From assembly GCF_000732925.1 (NCBI RefSeq), contig NZ_CP008953.1, positions 8,897,319-8,961,318 of the forward strand: 64,000 bases of DNA, read 5' to 3'. Numbering within the stretch: position 1 is the stretch's first letter; every line of letters begins with the position of its first letter. Below, piece after piece: positions 7,819 to 16,069 of this stretch. The DNA comes from Amycolatopsis japonica. Its GTDB lineage: Bacteria; Actinomycetota; Actinomycetes; Mycobacteriales; Pseudonocardiaceae. The notes under the pieces were generated by a model. The model was not told where the DNA came from. It worked only from the letters and a program-made list of their open reading frames with translations, and made no database searches. The position numbers and the translations under genes were made by a program.

Positions 7819-8973
7819 TCAGGACGCGACTGTGTTCTGCGGGATTCCGCGATACTCGCCCAGCTTGTCAGGCCGGATCATGGTCATCGCCGCCCGGATC
7901 TCGGCGAACGCGGCGTCGCTGAACGCTTCAGGAATCCGGTAGCCGTTCACGACCGGCGGAAGCGAGCGACCGGCGAGGTTCGCCCCGATTTCCCATAGTC
8001 CCTTCAGCGTCCGATGACGCTTCGCGAAATCATCGTCGAGTGGGAAGAAGTCGATCATCCGCAAGACGTGTTTGCCATCGGTGACGGTGGTCAGCCGAAG
8101 CTCGCGGAGCTCGTCCCAGCCCAACTCGAAGGTCGCCTTGTCGCGGCGGAACCAGCGAATTCCTTCGACCGACACAGTGAACGTGGTGCACCAGGTCGCC
8201 TTTTTCCATCGCGCGGGGGTGCAGAACCAAAGCCATCCGGGAGAGAGGAGCCCGATCGCCGCGATCGTCAGGGTCGCTTCGCGGAGCTCCGTTCCGCGGC
8301 CCGCGGTGAAACCCACGATCCCGGAGATGACGGCGACAACGAGGAGCACCCCACAAATGCGCCAGAACTTCGCCGACGACCAGTCGTTGGGCGTGACCGT
8401 CCTCGACGCCGTCGCGGGTAGGCCGGCAGGAGCCGCCACGCCACCCCTCGGACGAACTGACGAGAGAGAAAGCGAACTGGTCACGGGCGTTTCGGTGTCA
8501 GGTTTGCGGAAACGCTTGTTCCGTCGCCAGTAGGCGAACAGGCCCAACCCCACGAACCCACCGATGCCAGGTGCGATGCTCCACCACGGAACGTCGCTTT
8601 TGAAGTCCCGGGCGTAGTACCTGCCGACCTCTTTGACGCGGAGGGGTTTACCTATGTCGGCCGGAGTCACTTCGTCCGGATACGAGCGCGCCGTCACGAC
8701 TTCTTGCCTGGAACCCGACGAATAGGGGCGAACCTCGAGGTCGCAAACCCAGTAGTAGCCGACCCCGGCGATGCTCAGCGGTCCTATCTCCTCGCAAGAC
8801 TTCGCCGTCGCCATGTCGACGACCTTGCTCGTTCCCTCCTCGCCGTGGGACACCATCCCGCGGCCGAGCAGGGTCCAGCAGACCAGCGCATAGAGGAATA
8901 CGCCGATTGCGGCGCCCGCCACCTTCCAAGGGGATCTACGCGTGACTGTGGGAACCGCTTCGTACCCGGTCAT
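7819..8973 (-). CDS. membrane protein of unknown function, linked to a WXG-type gene
   Basis: I do not recognise this family with certainty. The 384-residue product begins with a hydrophobic helix at about residues 17-35. A small extracytoplasmic domain follows, with a possible disulfide pair (SCEEIG and VCDLEV). A second membrane helix at about residues 130-150 leads into a basic stretch (WRRNKRFRK). Two further hydrophobic helices near 225-285 precede a cytoplasmic C-terminal domain of about 100 residues. The ATG at 8973 is chosen because it gives an N-terminus just before the first helix. It starts 15 bp after the WXG-type gene, so it belongs to the same minus-strand operon and may be a membrane partner or immunity protein. 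Confidence 0.75.
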   Translation of the reverse strand: MTGYEAVPTVTRRSPWKVAGAAIGVFLYALVCWTLLGRGMVSHGEEGTSKVVDMATAKSCEEIGPLSIAGVGYYWVCDLEVRPYSSGSRQEVVTARSYPDEVTPADIGKPLRVKEVGRYYARDFKSDVPWWSIAPGIGGFVGLGLFAYWRRNKRFRKPDTETPVTSSLSLSSVRPRGGVAAPAGLPATASRTVTPNDWSSAKFWRICGVLLVVAVISGIVGFTAGRGTELREATLTIAAIGLLSPGWLWFCTPARWKKATWCTTFTVSVEGIRWFRRDKATFELGWDELRELRLTTVTDGKHVLRMIDFFPLDDDFAKRHRTLKGLWEIGANLAGRSLPPVVNGYRIPEAFSDAAFAEIRAAMTMIRPDKLGEYRGIPQNTVAS

Positions 8974-8987
8974 CAGAAGACCGTTGC

Positions 8988-10001
8988 TCACTGAATCGAC
9001 CCGGATATCCGTTGCGTTCCAGGTTGCTCGAAAATCGGCTCCTGCTCGACAGGGCGCCTGGAGCCGACCGCTCCGTTCGCCTTCTCTGAGGGCTTCGGTT
9101 CGCCAGTGGCGTCGATGGTCGTCTCTCGCCGGTCTCGCGCCTTGTCTTCCGACGCGCTCTTGACCACCTCTTTTACTGCCGTCTTTCCTGCTTCCTTCAC
9201 CACCTCCCAGAACGCGCCCATTCCCGCGCCCTCGAACACATCGCCTTTCTTGAGGATGTCGCCGACGTTCTTGTAGAAGTCCATCAACATGGACTTCGCG
9301 CGCATGAGGACGCGCATCAACTTCTCGGCCCATGTCATGGCCTCAGTGCTTTTTTCGATCGCGAAGGGAACACCCTCCGCAGCCAGAGCGGCCGGATAGG
9401 CAGGCGGTGGATACCTGGCGATGATCATGACGATCTTCGCCAGGGTGTCGGTGATCAGATCGCGAATGATCGTTCGAACCACCGAGAGCACGGTCTTGCA
9501 GATGTTGATGATGTTCCCGGCGAGCTCGGCGAGCCGGACTATCTCCCGGTACCCGTTGAGTTGCTTTTGCACGTAGGCGCGATACGCGTCAGCCCCGGCG
9601 CCCGACCAGTCCATGCAGTTCTTCTGGACCTCGTCGGTCAACTCCTCGGCCGTCGTCTTGACGTACTTGCCGACCTCCAGCCATTTCTGCACCTCGAGAT
9701 CAAGTGCGTCTTGGTCGCCGGAAACCCAGTTGAGAGGTTCCTTCAAGAAGTCAACATGCTCGATGATCCAACCGAAACCCCAGCTCATCAGGGTTTCCAG
9801 AGGGTTCTTGATCACGTCGACGATATCCGGGACGGCTCCCGCGAGGCTGAGGAGCCCCTCCGTCCAGTCACCTTTCAAGAGCTTCTCGGCGCCGCCGAAC
9901 ACATCCTGGACGGCGCCCGCACCTTCCAGAGCGTTGTCCACCTTGTATTTCTCGGCGTCCGTTTCGCTCTTGGCACTCTTGAGGACGTCGTTCTCAGCCA
10001 C
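8988..10001 (-). CDS. WXG100-like helical protein, putative type VII secretion substrate
   Basis: This 337-residue, mostly helical protein has a WXG-type turn, DWSGAGADAYRAYV, at about residues 132-145 between two long helices, as in large WXG/PPE-type substrates. A long amphipathic or hydrophobic helical stretch follows (about 160-240). The C-terminal tail is charged and low-complexity (EDKARDRRET, EPKPSEKANG). No toxin motif is visible in the tail. It overlaps the EspC-like gene by 8 bp, so the two are translationally coupled. It is likely a secreted or surface helical protein; export by an ESX system encoded elsewhere is inferred. Confidence 0.75.
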   Translation of the reverse strand: MAENDVLKSAKSETDAEKYKVDNALEGAGAVQDVFGGAEKLLKGDWTEGLLSLAGAVPDIVDVIKNPLETLMSWGFGWIIEHVDFLKEPLNWVSGDQDALDLEVQKWLEVGKYVKTTAEELTDEVQKNCMDWSGAGADAYRAYVQKQLNGYREIVRLAELAGNIINICKTVLSVVRTIIRDLITDTLAKIVMIIARYPPPAYPAALAAEGVPFAIEKSTEAMTWAEKLMRVLMRAKSMLMDFYKNVGDILKKGDVFEGAGMGAFWEVVKEAGKTAVKEVVKSASEDKARDRRETTIDATGEPKPSEKANGAVGSRRPVEQEPIFEQPGTQRISGSIQ

Positions 10002-10332
10002 GTTCCACCTGCTCTGCCCGCTTCAGAAGATCCACCGCGTCCTGGTCGGTCACTCGTCGAACCTCGGCCCATTTCCGCACCGCGGCGACATGGTGCTCAC
10101 CCGACGAGATCGCGGATTGCAGGGCCTCACGCACGTTCTCCGAAAGGTTGTTGCAGATCAACGACATCCCGCACAGATTGCCGATCAGCCCGAAGGCCAG
10201 CACGTCCACACGGTCCTTGTCCGCGTCGAGCGCGGTCCTCAAATGCTCGTGCGTCCGTTCCACCTGTTTGGCGTGTTCGTCGATCTGGTCCGGATTTACG
10301 TCGAAACCCTGACCTGCCTGCGGCTGCCCCAT
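9994..10332 (-). CDS. EspC-like small protein of a type VII secretion cluster
   Basis: This 112-residue protein resembles the ESX-1 EspC / type VII secretion target family. It starts with FDVNPDQIDEHAKQVERTHEHL, has a central hydrophobic Gly-rich section (VLAFGLIGNLCGMSL) and a second helix (VREALQSAISSGEHHVAAV). Such proteins pair with a WXG protein and are exported with it. It lies between the YbaB-like gene and the larger WXG-type gene. The overlap with the downstream gene supports co-expression. The family match is by pattern only. Confidence 0.8.
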   Translation of the reverse strand: MGQPQAGQGFDVNPDQIDEHAKQVERTHEHLRTALDADKDRVDVLAFGLIGNLCGMSLICNNLSENVREALQSAISSGEHHVAAVRKWAEVRRVTDQDAVDLLKRAEQVERG

Positions 10333-10356
10333 GGTTTCCCTCCCTCAAGAACCCGC

Positions 10357-10905
10357 TCAGCGCAGGAAGTCGCCGCCGGTGAAGTAGTCGTCCTCGTGGT
10401 CCGTCTGTTGCCGGCGCGCGGCACGCGGCGGCGCGGGCGGGGCCGGGGGTGCGGGCGGCTTCGGGGTGGGAGGGGGCGGAGGCGCGTCGAGTTCGTCTTC
10501 GGCGACGAAGCGGTCGTCCTCGTCCGCCTCCTGGTGACCGCCCTCGACGTAGCCCGTCGGTTCGGGTTCCGGGTACTCGTTGTGCAGCTGGTTGACCAGC
10601 TCGTTCATCGTTTCGGTGCCCGCGATGGACGGCACACCGGTCTGCATGGCGGCCGCGAGTTTGCTCTGCGCGCTCTGGACGACGCGGAGGATCTCTTGCG
10701 CGAGCGCGGGGTTGTCCCGCACGGACGGGCCGATCTCCAGGCCCACCAGGTTCCCCGCGTGGTTGACCTTGACCGAGATCTGGCCGTCCTTGCTGCGTTC
10801 GGACACCGAGACACCCTCGATCTCGGTGCGCATCTGATTCGCCTTCCGCTGGGCGTCGGCCAGCTTGGCCTCGAAATCAGCGAAGAGCTGCTCAGGGTTC
10901 GACAC
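10357..10905 (-). CDS. YbaB/EbfC-like protein with proline-rich acidic tail
   Basis: The first 95 or so residues match the YbaB/EbfC fold: a coiled helix (LFADFEAKLADAQRKANQM), a strand region (QISVKVNHAGNLVGLEIGP) and a second helix. After this come an acidic stretch (EPEPTGYVEGG, EADEDDRFVAEDE) and a Pro/Ala-rich linker. The C-terminus is basic then acidic (RRQQTDHEDDYF). Classical YbaB is about 105 aa and binds DNA; the long tail is unusual. The same arrangement occurs in the second YbaB-like gene at 19842. As first gene of the minus-strand cluster, it may act as a chaperone or adaptor for the WXG-type proteins, which is speculative. Confidence 0.85.
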   Translation of the reverse strand: MSNPEQLFADFEAKLADAQRKANQMRTEIEGVSVSERSKDGQISVKVNHAGNLVGLEIGPSVRDNPALAQEILRVVQSAQSKLAAAMQTGVPSIAGTETMNELVNQLHNEYPEPEPTGYVEGGHQEADEDDRFVAEDELDAPPPPPTPKPPAPPAPPAPPRAARRQQTDHEDDYFTGGDFLR

Positions 10906-11095
10906 GCGAACCTCCCCTGTTCACGTCGTAGCCGTTCGGCGACCGAGTGTGGCATACCCGTCTGACATCGGGGAACGTTTGGCGGACATCCGCACCCCGG
11001 TCGTGTGGATCACCACAGCGACCTCCGGTTTTCCCTACCGGATCCGACGGCTTACCTCATGTTCCCGCAGGTCAGCGACCCCTAGCGTGGCCGGT

Positions 11096-11488
11096 ATGAC
11101 GATTTCGGACTGGAAACGCGCGGTCTACGCGCTTCTCGTGCTGCCGGGGTATCTCGGCGGCGCGAAGGTCCAGCGTGGACTGACGCGGCGCTGGCTCGGG
11201 CACGAGAGTGGGTCCCGGCCGCGGTTCGTGGCGGCGCTCGGTCCGAGCGCGGTCGCGTTCCTGCTCGCTTTGCTGCTGTTCTACCTCGTCGGGCGCATCG
11301 CGACCTACGGGCTCTTCTGGACCGGCAGCGATCCCGAGGGCACGTGGGGCGGGCCGACGCTGGCAGGGGCGTGGATCGTGCACTTCCTCATCGCGGCCGG
11401 GATGGCCATCCCGATCTTCCTTGCGCTCCGGCCACTCACGCGGCTCCAGTCCCGGCTTCTGGGTTCTTCCCCGGTAAGGACGCACTGA
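11096..11488 (+). CDS. small membrane protein
   Basis: This 130-residue protein has a basic N-terminus (KRAVYALLVLPGYLGGAKVQRGLTRR, cut here only by eye) and two or three hydrophobic segments: AVAFLLALLLFYLVGR and AWIVHFLIAAGMAIPIFLAL. It has no recognisable domain. The start ATG at 11096 precedes MTISDWKR; a GTG three codons earlier is an alternative. It lies 17 bp upstream of the TetR gene on the same strand, so it may be co-transcribed with it. Confidence 0.7.
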   Translation: MTISDWKRAVYALLVLPGYLGGAKVQRGLTRRWLGHESGSRPRFVAALGPSAVAFLLALLLFYLVGRIATYGLFWTGSDPEGTWGGPTLAGAWIVHFLIAAGMAIPIFLALRPLTRLQSRLLGSSPVRTH

Positions 11489-11505
11489 CCACCTAGAATG
11501 CCCGG

Positions 11506-12225
11506 ATGACGAACACCGGCCGCAGGGGTCGCGAGCGGGCCGCGACCGATCAGGACATCCGCCGGACGGCGCGGGCGCTCCTGGTCGAGCAGGGGCCGGA
11601 GGCCGTGACCCTGCGGGCGATCGCGCGCGAGCTCGGCATCACGGCACCGGCGTTGTACCGCTACTACGGTTCCCGCGACGATCTGGTCGAGCATCTGCGC
11701 GCGGATGTCGTCGCGGATCTGGCGGCCGGGCTCGCCGAGGACATCGCGCAGTTGCCGGACGAGGGCGCGCTGCAGCTTTTCGCCATCTGCAAGGGATTCC
11801 GGCGGTGGGCGCTCACGCACACGAAGGAGTTCACGCTGGTTTTCGCGTCGCCGGCCGGCGACGACACGTTGAGCAGGCTGGACGAGCCGTTCGGGCGGAT
11901 CTTCCTCGCGGCGGCGGGGCGCGTGCTCGCGATGCACGATCTGGTGACGCCGTCGAACGACGTGGTCCCGGCCGAGTTGCGCGACGATCTCACGTCGTTC
12001 CAAGAAGAACTGCTCGCCGTGCTGAAGGAGTCCGGGGCGACGTTCCCGCTCGAAAAGCTCGACCTCGGCGTGACGTACCTGATGATCCAGTTCTGGGCCC
12101 GGCTCTACGGGCACGTCACGCTCGAGGTCTTCGGCAACTACCCGATCCCGTTCTCGAAACCGGACGTCCTCTTCGACGCGATGCTGGCCGATCTCGCGCG
12201 CGAGATCGGCCTGTCCACCGAGTAG
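11506..12225 (+). CDS. TetR/AcrR-family transcriptional regulator
   Basis: This is a one-component DNA-binding regulator of 239 residues. The N-terminal TetR helix-turn-helix is clear at about residues 18-62 (AIARELGITAPALYRYYGSRDDL). The C-terminal ligand-binding domain (about 80-230; KGFRRWALTHTKEFTLVFA) is of the TetR type with the WHG-like ending. The start ATG at 11506 follows the upstream gene by 17 bp. It ends directly against the convergent SDR gene. A dyad in the SDR promoter is a possible target, but there is no direct evidence linking them. Confidence 0.92.
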   Translation: MTNTGRRGRERAATDQDIRRTARALLVEQGPEAVTLRAIARELGITAPALYRYYGSRDDLVEHLRADVVADLAAGLAEDIAQLPDEGALQLFAICKGFRRWALTHTKEFTLVFASPAGDDTLSRLDEPFGRIFLAAAGRVLAMHDLVTPSNDVVPAELRDDLTSFQEELLAVLKESGATFPLEKLDLGVTYLMIQFWARLYGHVTLEVFGNYPIPFSKPDVLFDAMLADLAREIGLSTE

Positions 12226-12963
12226 CTAGGCCGCGTGCCCGCCGTCGACCGAGACGGTCGCGGCGGTCACGTACTTGCTTTCCGGCCGTGCCAGGAACGA
12301 CACGGTTGCGGCGACCTCCGACGGCGAACCGTAGCGGTCGAACACCGTCAGGCTCCGCTGGTCGGCGGCGTACGGGCCGTCGGCCGGGTTCATGTCGGTG
12401 TCGGTCGGGCCGGGGTGGACGATGTTCACGGTGATGCCGCGCGGCCCCAGTTCCCTGGCCAGGCCCTTGGTCAGGCCCAGCAGCGCGGTCTTGCTCACCG
12501 CGTACAGCGACATCCCGGGGCCGGGCACGCGGTCCGAGACGCAGCTGCCGATGGTGATCACGCGGCCGCCGTCGCCGAGGTGCCGGGCCGCGGCCTGGGT
12601 GGCCACGTAGACACCGCGGACGTTGACCGCGAGCACGCGGTCGATGTCCTCCAGGCTCGTCTGGTCGAGCGGGCCGACGAAGCCGACACCGCCGTTGTTG
12701 ACCAGCACGTCGAGCCTGCCGAATTCGGCGACCGCCGTGTCGACCGCGGAGACCACGGCCGCGGCGTCGGCGCTGTCGGCCTGGATCGCCAGCGCGCGGC
12801 GGCCGAGCGCCTTGATCCGGTCCACGACACCGGCCGCGAGTTCGGCGTTGTTCTGGTAGGTGAGTGCGACGTCAGCGCCGTCCTCGGCGAGCCGGATCGC
12901 CGTGGCGGCACCGATCCCGCGGCTGCCGCCGGTCACCAAAGCCACCTTGCCGTCGAGGGTCAT
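12226..12963 (-). CDS. SDR-family oxidoreductase (FabG-like)
   Basis: This is a classical short-chain dehydrogenase/reductase of 245 residues. It has the Rossmann nucleotide motif TGGSRGIGAA, the NNGG variant of the NNAG motif, the catalytic Ser (IGSCVS), YAVSK with the catalytic Tyr and Lys, and the PGPTDTDMN substrate-loop region. The ending VSVDGGHAA is typical. An Arg or acidic residue choice for NADP versus NAD cannot be fixed by eye. The start ATG at 12963 has an upstream GGAGAA. The substrate is unknown; the TetR gene beside it could regulate it. Confidence 0.92.
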   Translation of the reverse strand: MTLDGKVALVTGGSRGIGAATAIRLAEDGADVALTYQNNAELAAGVVDRIKALGRRALAIQADSADAAAVVSAVDTAVAEFGRLDVLVNNGGVGFVGPLDQTSLEDIDRVLAVNVRGVYVATQAAARHLGDGGRVITIGSCVSDRVPGPGMSLYAVSKTALLGLTKGLARELGPRGITVNIVHPGPTDTDMNPADGPYAADQRSLTVFDRYGSPSEVAATVSFLARPESKYVTAATVSVDGGHAA

Positions 12964-12985
12964 GCGATGTTCTCCGTTCGATTTC

Positions 12986-13001
12986 GTTGTCCTTGAACAA
13001 C
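12986..13001. promoter_or_regulatory. imperfect dyad, candidate operator upstream of the SDR gene
   Basis: GTTGTCCTTGAACAAC is a 16-bp imperfect palindrome with GTTGT/ACAAC arms, 23 bp upstream of the SDR start. Its position and size fit a TetR-type operator for the adjacent regulator at 11506. The link is inferred from location only. Confidence 0.35.
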
Positions 13002-13052
13002 TCCATCGAATCGCCGCACGACCCTCGACGCTGGCGTCTTTCCGCCACGGTG

Positions 13053-15899
13053 CTACAGGACGATGTTGACCAAGCGTCCCGGCACGACGATCACCTTGCG
13101 CGGGGTGCCGTCGCCGACCAGCGCGGCGACCTTCTCGTCGGCCAGCGCGGCCGCCTGCACGGCGTCCTTGCCCGCGTCGGCCGGCACGGTGACGCGGGAA
13201 CGCACCTTGCCGTTGACCTGGATCGGGTACTCCACCGAATCCTCGACCAGGTACTTCTCGTCCACGACCGGGAACGGCCCGTGCACCAGGGAATCCGCGT
13301 GGCCCAGGCGCTTCCACAGCTCCTCGGCCAGGTGCGGGGCCAACGGCGCCAGCATCAGCACCAGCGGCTCCACCAGCTCGCGCGGAGTCGCCTCGGCACC
13401 GCCGTAGACCTTGGTGACGTGGTTGTTCAGCTCGATCAGCTTCGCGCCGGCCGTGTTGAACCGCAGTTCCGCGTAGTCCTCGCGGACCCCGGCGATCGCC
13501 TTGTGCAGCTGCTTGCGGTCGGCGTCCGTGGCGTCCACTGTGGACACACGCAGCTCGCCGGTCTCTTCATCGACGACCAGGCGCCACAGGCGCTGCAGGA
13601 ACCGCTGCGCGCCGACGACGTCCTTGGTCGCCCACGGCCGTGAGACGTCCAGCGGGCCCATCGACATCTCGTAGAAGCGGAAGGTGTCGGCGCCGTAGTC
13701 GGCGGCCATCTGGTCAGGCGTCACGACATTCTTCAGGCTCTTGCCCATTTTGCCGTATTCCTGCTTGACCTCTTCTTCGCCGAAGAAGAACTTGCCGTCC
13801 CGCTCCACGACCTGATCGGCCTGGACGTGCACGCCGCGGGCATCCGTGTACGCGTACGCCTGCACGTAGCCCTGGTTGAACAGCTTCCGGTACGGCTCCT
13901 TGGACGACACGTGGCCCAGGTCGAACAGCACCTTGTGCCAGAACCGCGAGTACAGCAGATGCAGCACGGCGTGCTCGACACCGCCGACGTACAGGTCCGT
14001 GCCGCCGGGGTCGTCGACGCCGTGTTCGGCAGGCCGCGGGCCGACCCAGTACGCCTCGTTCTCCGGCGCGACGAACACGTCCGGGTTCGTCGGGTCCAGG
14101 TACCGCAGCTGGTACCAGCAGGAACCCGCCCAGTTCGGCATGGTGTTGATGTCGCGGCGGTAGGTCTTCTTGCCCTCGCCCAGGTCCAGTTCGACTTCGA
14201 CCCAGTCGGTGGCGCGCGCCAGCGGCGAGGACGGCGTGCTGTCCTTGTCCTCCGGGTCGAACGTCACCGGCGAGTAGTCGGCGACCTCGGGCAGCTCCAC
14301 CGGCAGCATGCTTTCCGGCAGCGCGTGGACGTGGCCGTCCTCGTCGTAGACCACCGGGAACGGCTCGCCCCAGTAACGCTGACGCGAGAACAGCCAGTCG
14401 CGCAGCTTGTACTGGACGGTGCCGCGGCCGTGCTCGTTCTCCTCCAGCCAGCCGATCATCGTCTTCTTGGCCTCGTCGACGCCCATGCCGTCCAAGAAGC
14501 CCGAGTTGATCGCCGGTCCGTCGCCGGTGAACGCCTTGCCGTCGAAACCTTCCGTCGGCTGGACCGTACGGATGATCTCCAGGCCGAACTTCTCGGCGAA
14601 CTCCCAGTCGCGGGTGTCCTGGCCGGGGACGGCCATGATCGCGCCGGTGCCGTAGCCCATCAGGACGTAGTCGGCGACGAAGACCGGGATCTCCTTGCCG
14701 TCGGCCGGATTCACCGCGTAGGAGCCGGTGAAGACGCCGGTCTTCTCCTTGTTCTCTTGACGGTCCAATTCGGACTTCCGCGAAGCCGCGGCGCGATACT
14801 CGGCGATGGCTTCGGCCGGGGTGGCGGCATCGCCGGTCCAGCTCGCGTCGACGCCTTCCGGCCACGTGGCGGCGGTCAGTTCGTCGACCAGCGGGTGCTC
14901 GGGCGCGACCACCAGGTACGTGGCGCCGAACAGGGTGTCCGGGCGGGTGGTGAAGACCTCGATCTTCTTGTCGCCGGAATCGAACGAGACCCGCGCGCCG
15001 TGCGAGCGGCCGATCCAGTTGCGCTGCATGGACTTGACCTTCTCCGGCCAGTCCAGCAGGTCCAGGTCGTCGACCAGGCGATCGGCGTACGCGGTGATCC
15101 GCATCATCCACTGCCGCAGATTGCGCCGGAACACCGGGAAGTTGCCGCGTTCACTGCGGCCGTCCGCGGTGACCTCTTCGTTCGACAGCACCGTGCCCAG
15201 ACCGGGGCACCAGTTCACCGGCGCCTCGGAGAAGTAGACCAGCCGGTGCGTGTCGATGATCTCCAGCTGCTCGGCGCGGGTCAGCTCGCACCAGTTGCGG
15301 CCGTCGGGCGTGCGGCGCTTGTCCTGGGCGTACTCGGTCTCCAGCTCGACGATCGGCCGGGCCTTGCCCGCCTTCTCGTCGTACCAGGAGTTGAAGATCT
15401 GCAGGAAGATCCACTGGGTCCACTTGTAGTACTCCGGATCGATCGTCGAAATCCGGCGACGCTCGTCGTGACCCAGGCCCAGGCGCCGGATCTGGCGCAG
15501 GTAGGTCTCCATGTTCTCTTCGGTCGTCTTGCGCGGGTGCTGCCCGGTCTGCACCGCGTACTGCTCGGCGGGCAGGCCGAAGGCGTCGAAGCCCATCGTG
15601 TGCAGCACGTTGCGGCCGATCATGCGGTGATACCGCGCGAAGACGTCGGTCGCGATGAAGCCCAGCGGGTGCCCGACGTGCAGGCCTGCGCCCGACGGGT
15701 ACGGGAACATGTCCTGGACGAACAGCTTGTCCGACGGGACCTCCCCGCTTTCGTCCGCGAGCGGGCCCACCGGGTTCGGTGCGTGGTAAGTGCCGTGGTC
15801 GGACCAGTAGTCCTGCCAACGCTGCTCGATCTGGCCCGCCAGCTCCGCGGTGTAGCGGTGCTGAGGGGCCGCGTCGGCGCCTTCGCTCGCCTGGTTCAT
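13053..15899 (-). CDS. leuS: leucyl-tRNA synthetase
   Basis: This class Ia aminoacyl-tRNA synthetase charges tRNA-Leu with leucine in the cytoplasm. The HIGH-type motif is HVGHP (about residue 75, after FPYPSGAGL). The KMSKS-type motif is KMGKS (about residue 722, followed by LKNVV). The large CP1 editing insertion is present (TTRPDTLFGATYLV and the DTRDWEFA region). Length (948 aa) is normal for actinobacteria. The start ATG at 15899 has a GGAGGA 8 nt upstream. The 150-nt leader carries a leucine-rich mini-ORF and a terminator, so expression is probably controlled by leucine-dependent attenuation. Confidence 0.97.
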   Translation of the reverse strand: MNQASEGADAAPQHRYTAELAGQIEQRWQDYWSDHGTYHAPNPVGPLADESGEVPSDKLFVQDMFPYPSGAGLHVGHPLGFIATDVFARYHRMIGRNVLHTMGFDAFGLPAEQYAVQTGQHPRKTTEENMETYLRQIRRLGLGHDERRRISTIDPEYYKWTQWIFLQIFNSWYDEKAGKARPIVELETEYAQDKRRTPDGRNWCELTRAEQLEIIDTHRLVYFSEAPVNWCPGLGTVLSNEEVTADGRSERGNFPVFRRNLRQWMMRITAYADRLVDDLDLLDWPEKVKSMQRNWIGRSHGARVSFDSGDKKIEVFTTRPDTLFGATYLVVAPEHPLVDELTAATWPEGVDASWTGDAATPAEAIAEYRAAASRKSELDRQENKEKTGVFTGSYAVNPADGKEIPVFVADYVLMGYGTGAIMAVPGQDTRDWEFAEKFGLEIIRTVQPTEGFDGKAFTGDGPAINSGFLDGMGVDEAKKTMIGWLEENEHGRGTVQYKLRDWLFSRQRYWGEPFPVVYDEDGHVHALPESMLPVELPEVADYSPVTFDPEDKDSTPSSPLARATDWVEVELDLGEGKKTYRRDINTMPNWAGSCWYQLRYLDPTNPDVFVAPENEAYWVGPRPAEHGVDDPGGTDLYVGGVEHAVLHLLYSRFWHKVLFDLGHVSSKEPYRKLFNQGYVQAYAYTDARGVHVQADQVVERDGKFFFGEEEVKQEYGKMGKSLKNVVTPDQMAADYGADTFRFYEMSMGPLDVSRPWATKDVVGAQRFLQRLWRLVVDEETGELRVSTVDATDADRKQLHKAIAGVREDYAELRFNTAGAKLIELNNHVTKVYGGAEATPRELVEPLVLMLAPLAPHLAEELWKRLGHADSLVHGPFPVVDEKYLVEDSVEYPIQVNGKVRSRVTVPADAGKDAVQAAALADEKVAALVGDGTPRKVIVVPGRLVNIVL

Positions 15900-15948
15900 C
15901 GCCGAAATCCTCCGTGCTCATCCACGTCAAGCCACTCCAGAAACAACT

Positions 15949-15980
15949 CGACCCCTCAGCCCGGAGGGCATGAGGGGTCG
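15949..15980 (-). terminator. intrinsic terminator-like hairpin in the leuS leader
   Basis: CGACCCCTCA (15949-15958) is perfectly complementary to TGAGGGGTCG (15971-15980). An inner GCCC/GGGC stem extends the hairpin, with a single bulged base. In the leuS RNA it is followed by AGUUGUUUCU, a weak U tract. It lies between the leader peptide and leuS, as expected for the terminator of an attenuator. Confidence 0.75.
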
Positions 15981-16018
15981 CCGCGCTGGTCCCGGCCGTT
16001 CGACCGAGTTCAGCGCGG
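15981..16018 (-). promoter_or_regulatory. 8-bp stem overlapping the leader-peptide stop (leuS attenuator)
   Basis: CCGCGCTG (15981-15988) pairs with CAGCGCGG (16011-16018). The 5' arm in the RNA contains the end of the leader peptide, including its UGA. A ribosome at the stop codon would cover this arm, so the element could decide between alternative folds. The exact antiterminator pairing was not computed. Confidence 0.5.
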
Positions 16019-16048
16019 CAGGCTAAGGAGCAGCCGAGCCGTGTTCAT
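16010..16048 (-). CDS. leucine-rich leader peptide of leuS
   Basis: A 12-codon open frame upstream of leuS reads M-N-T-A-R-L-L-L-S-L-P-R. Four of 12 residues are leucine, using CUG, CUC, CUU and CUG. It precedes two hairpins and leuS, the arrangement known for ribosome-mediated attenuation of amino-acid genes. There is no Shine-Dalgarno, and the ATG is only 6 nt from a TAAACT hexamer, so translation is probably leaderless. It is too short for statistical gene calling; support comes from composition and position. Confidence 0.65.
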   Translation of the reverse strand: MNTARLLLSLPR

Positions 16049-16054
16049 GAGTCC

Positions 16055-16060
16055 AGTTTA
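16055..16060 (-). promoter_or_regulatory. candidate -10 element for leuS leader transcript
   Basis: TAAACT on the minus strand fits the actinobacterial TAnnnT -10 pattern and lies 6 nt upstream of the leader peptide ATG. Transcription would then begin at or next to that ATG. No clear -35 is seen. Confidence 0.45.
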
Positions 16061-16069
16061 ACGCCCAGG

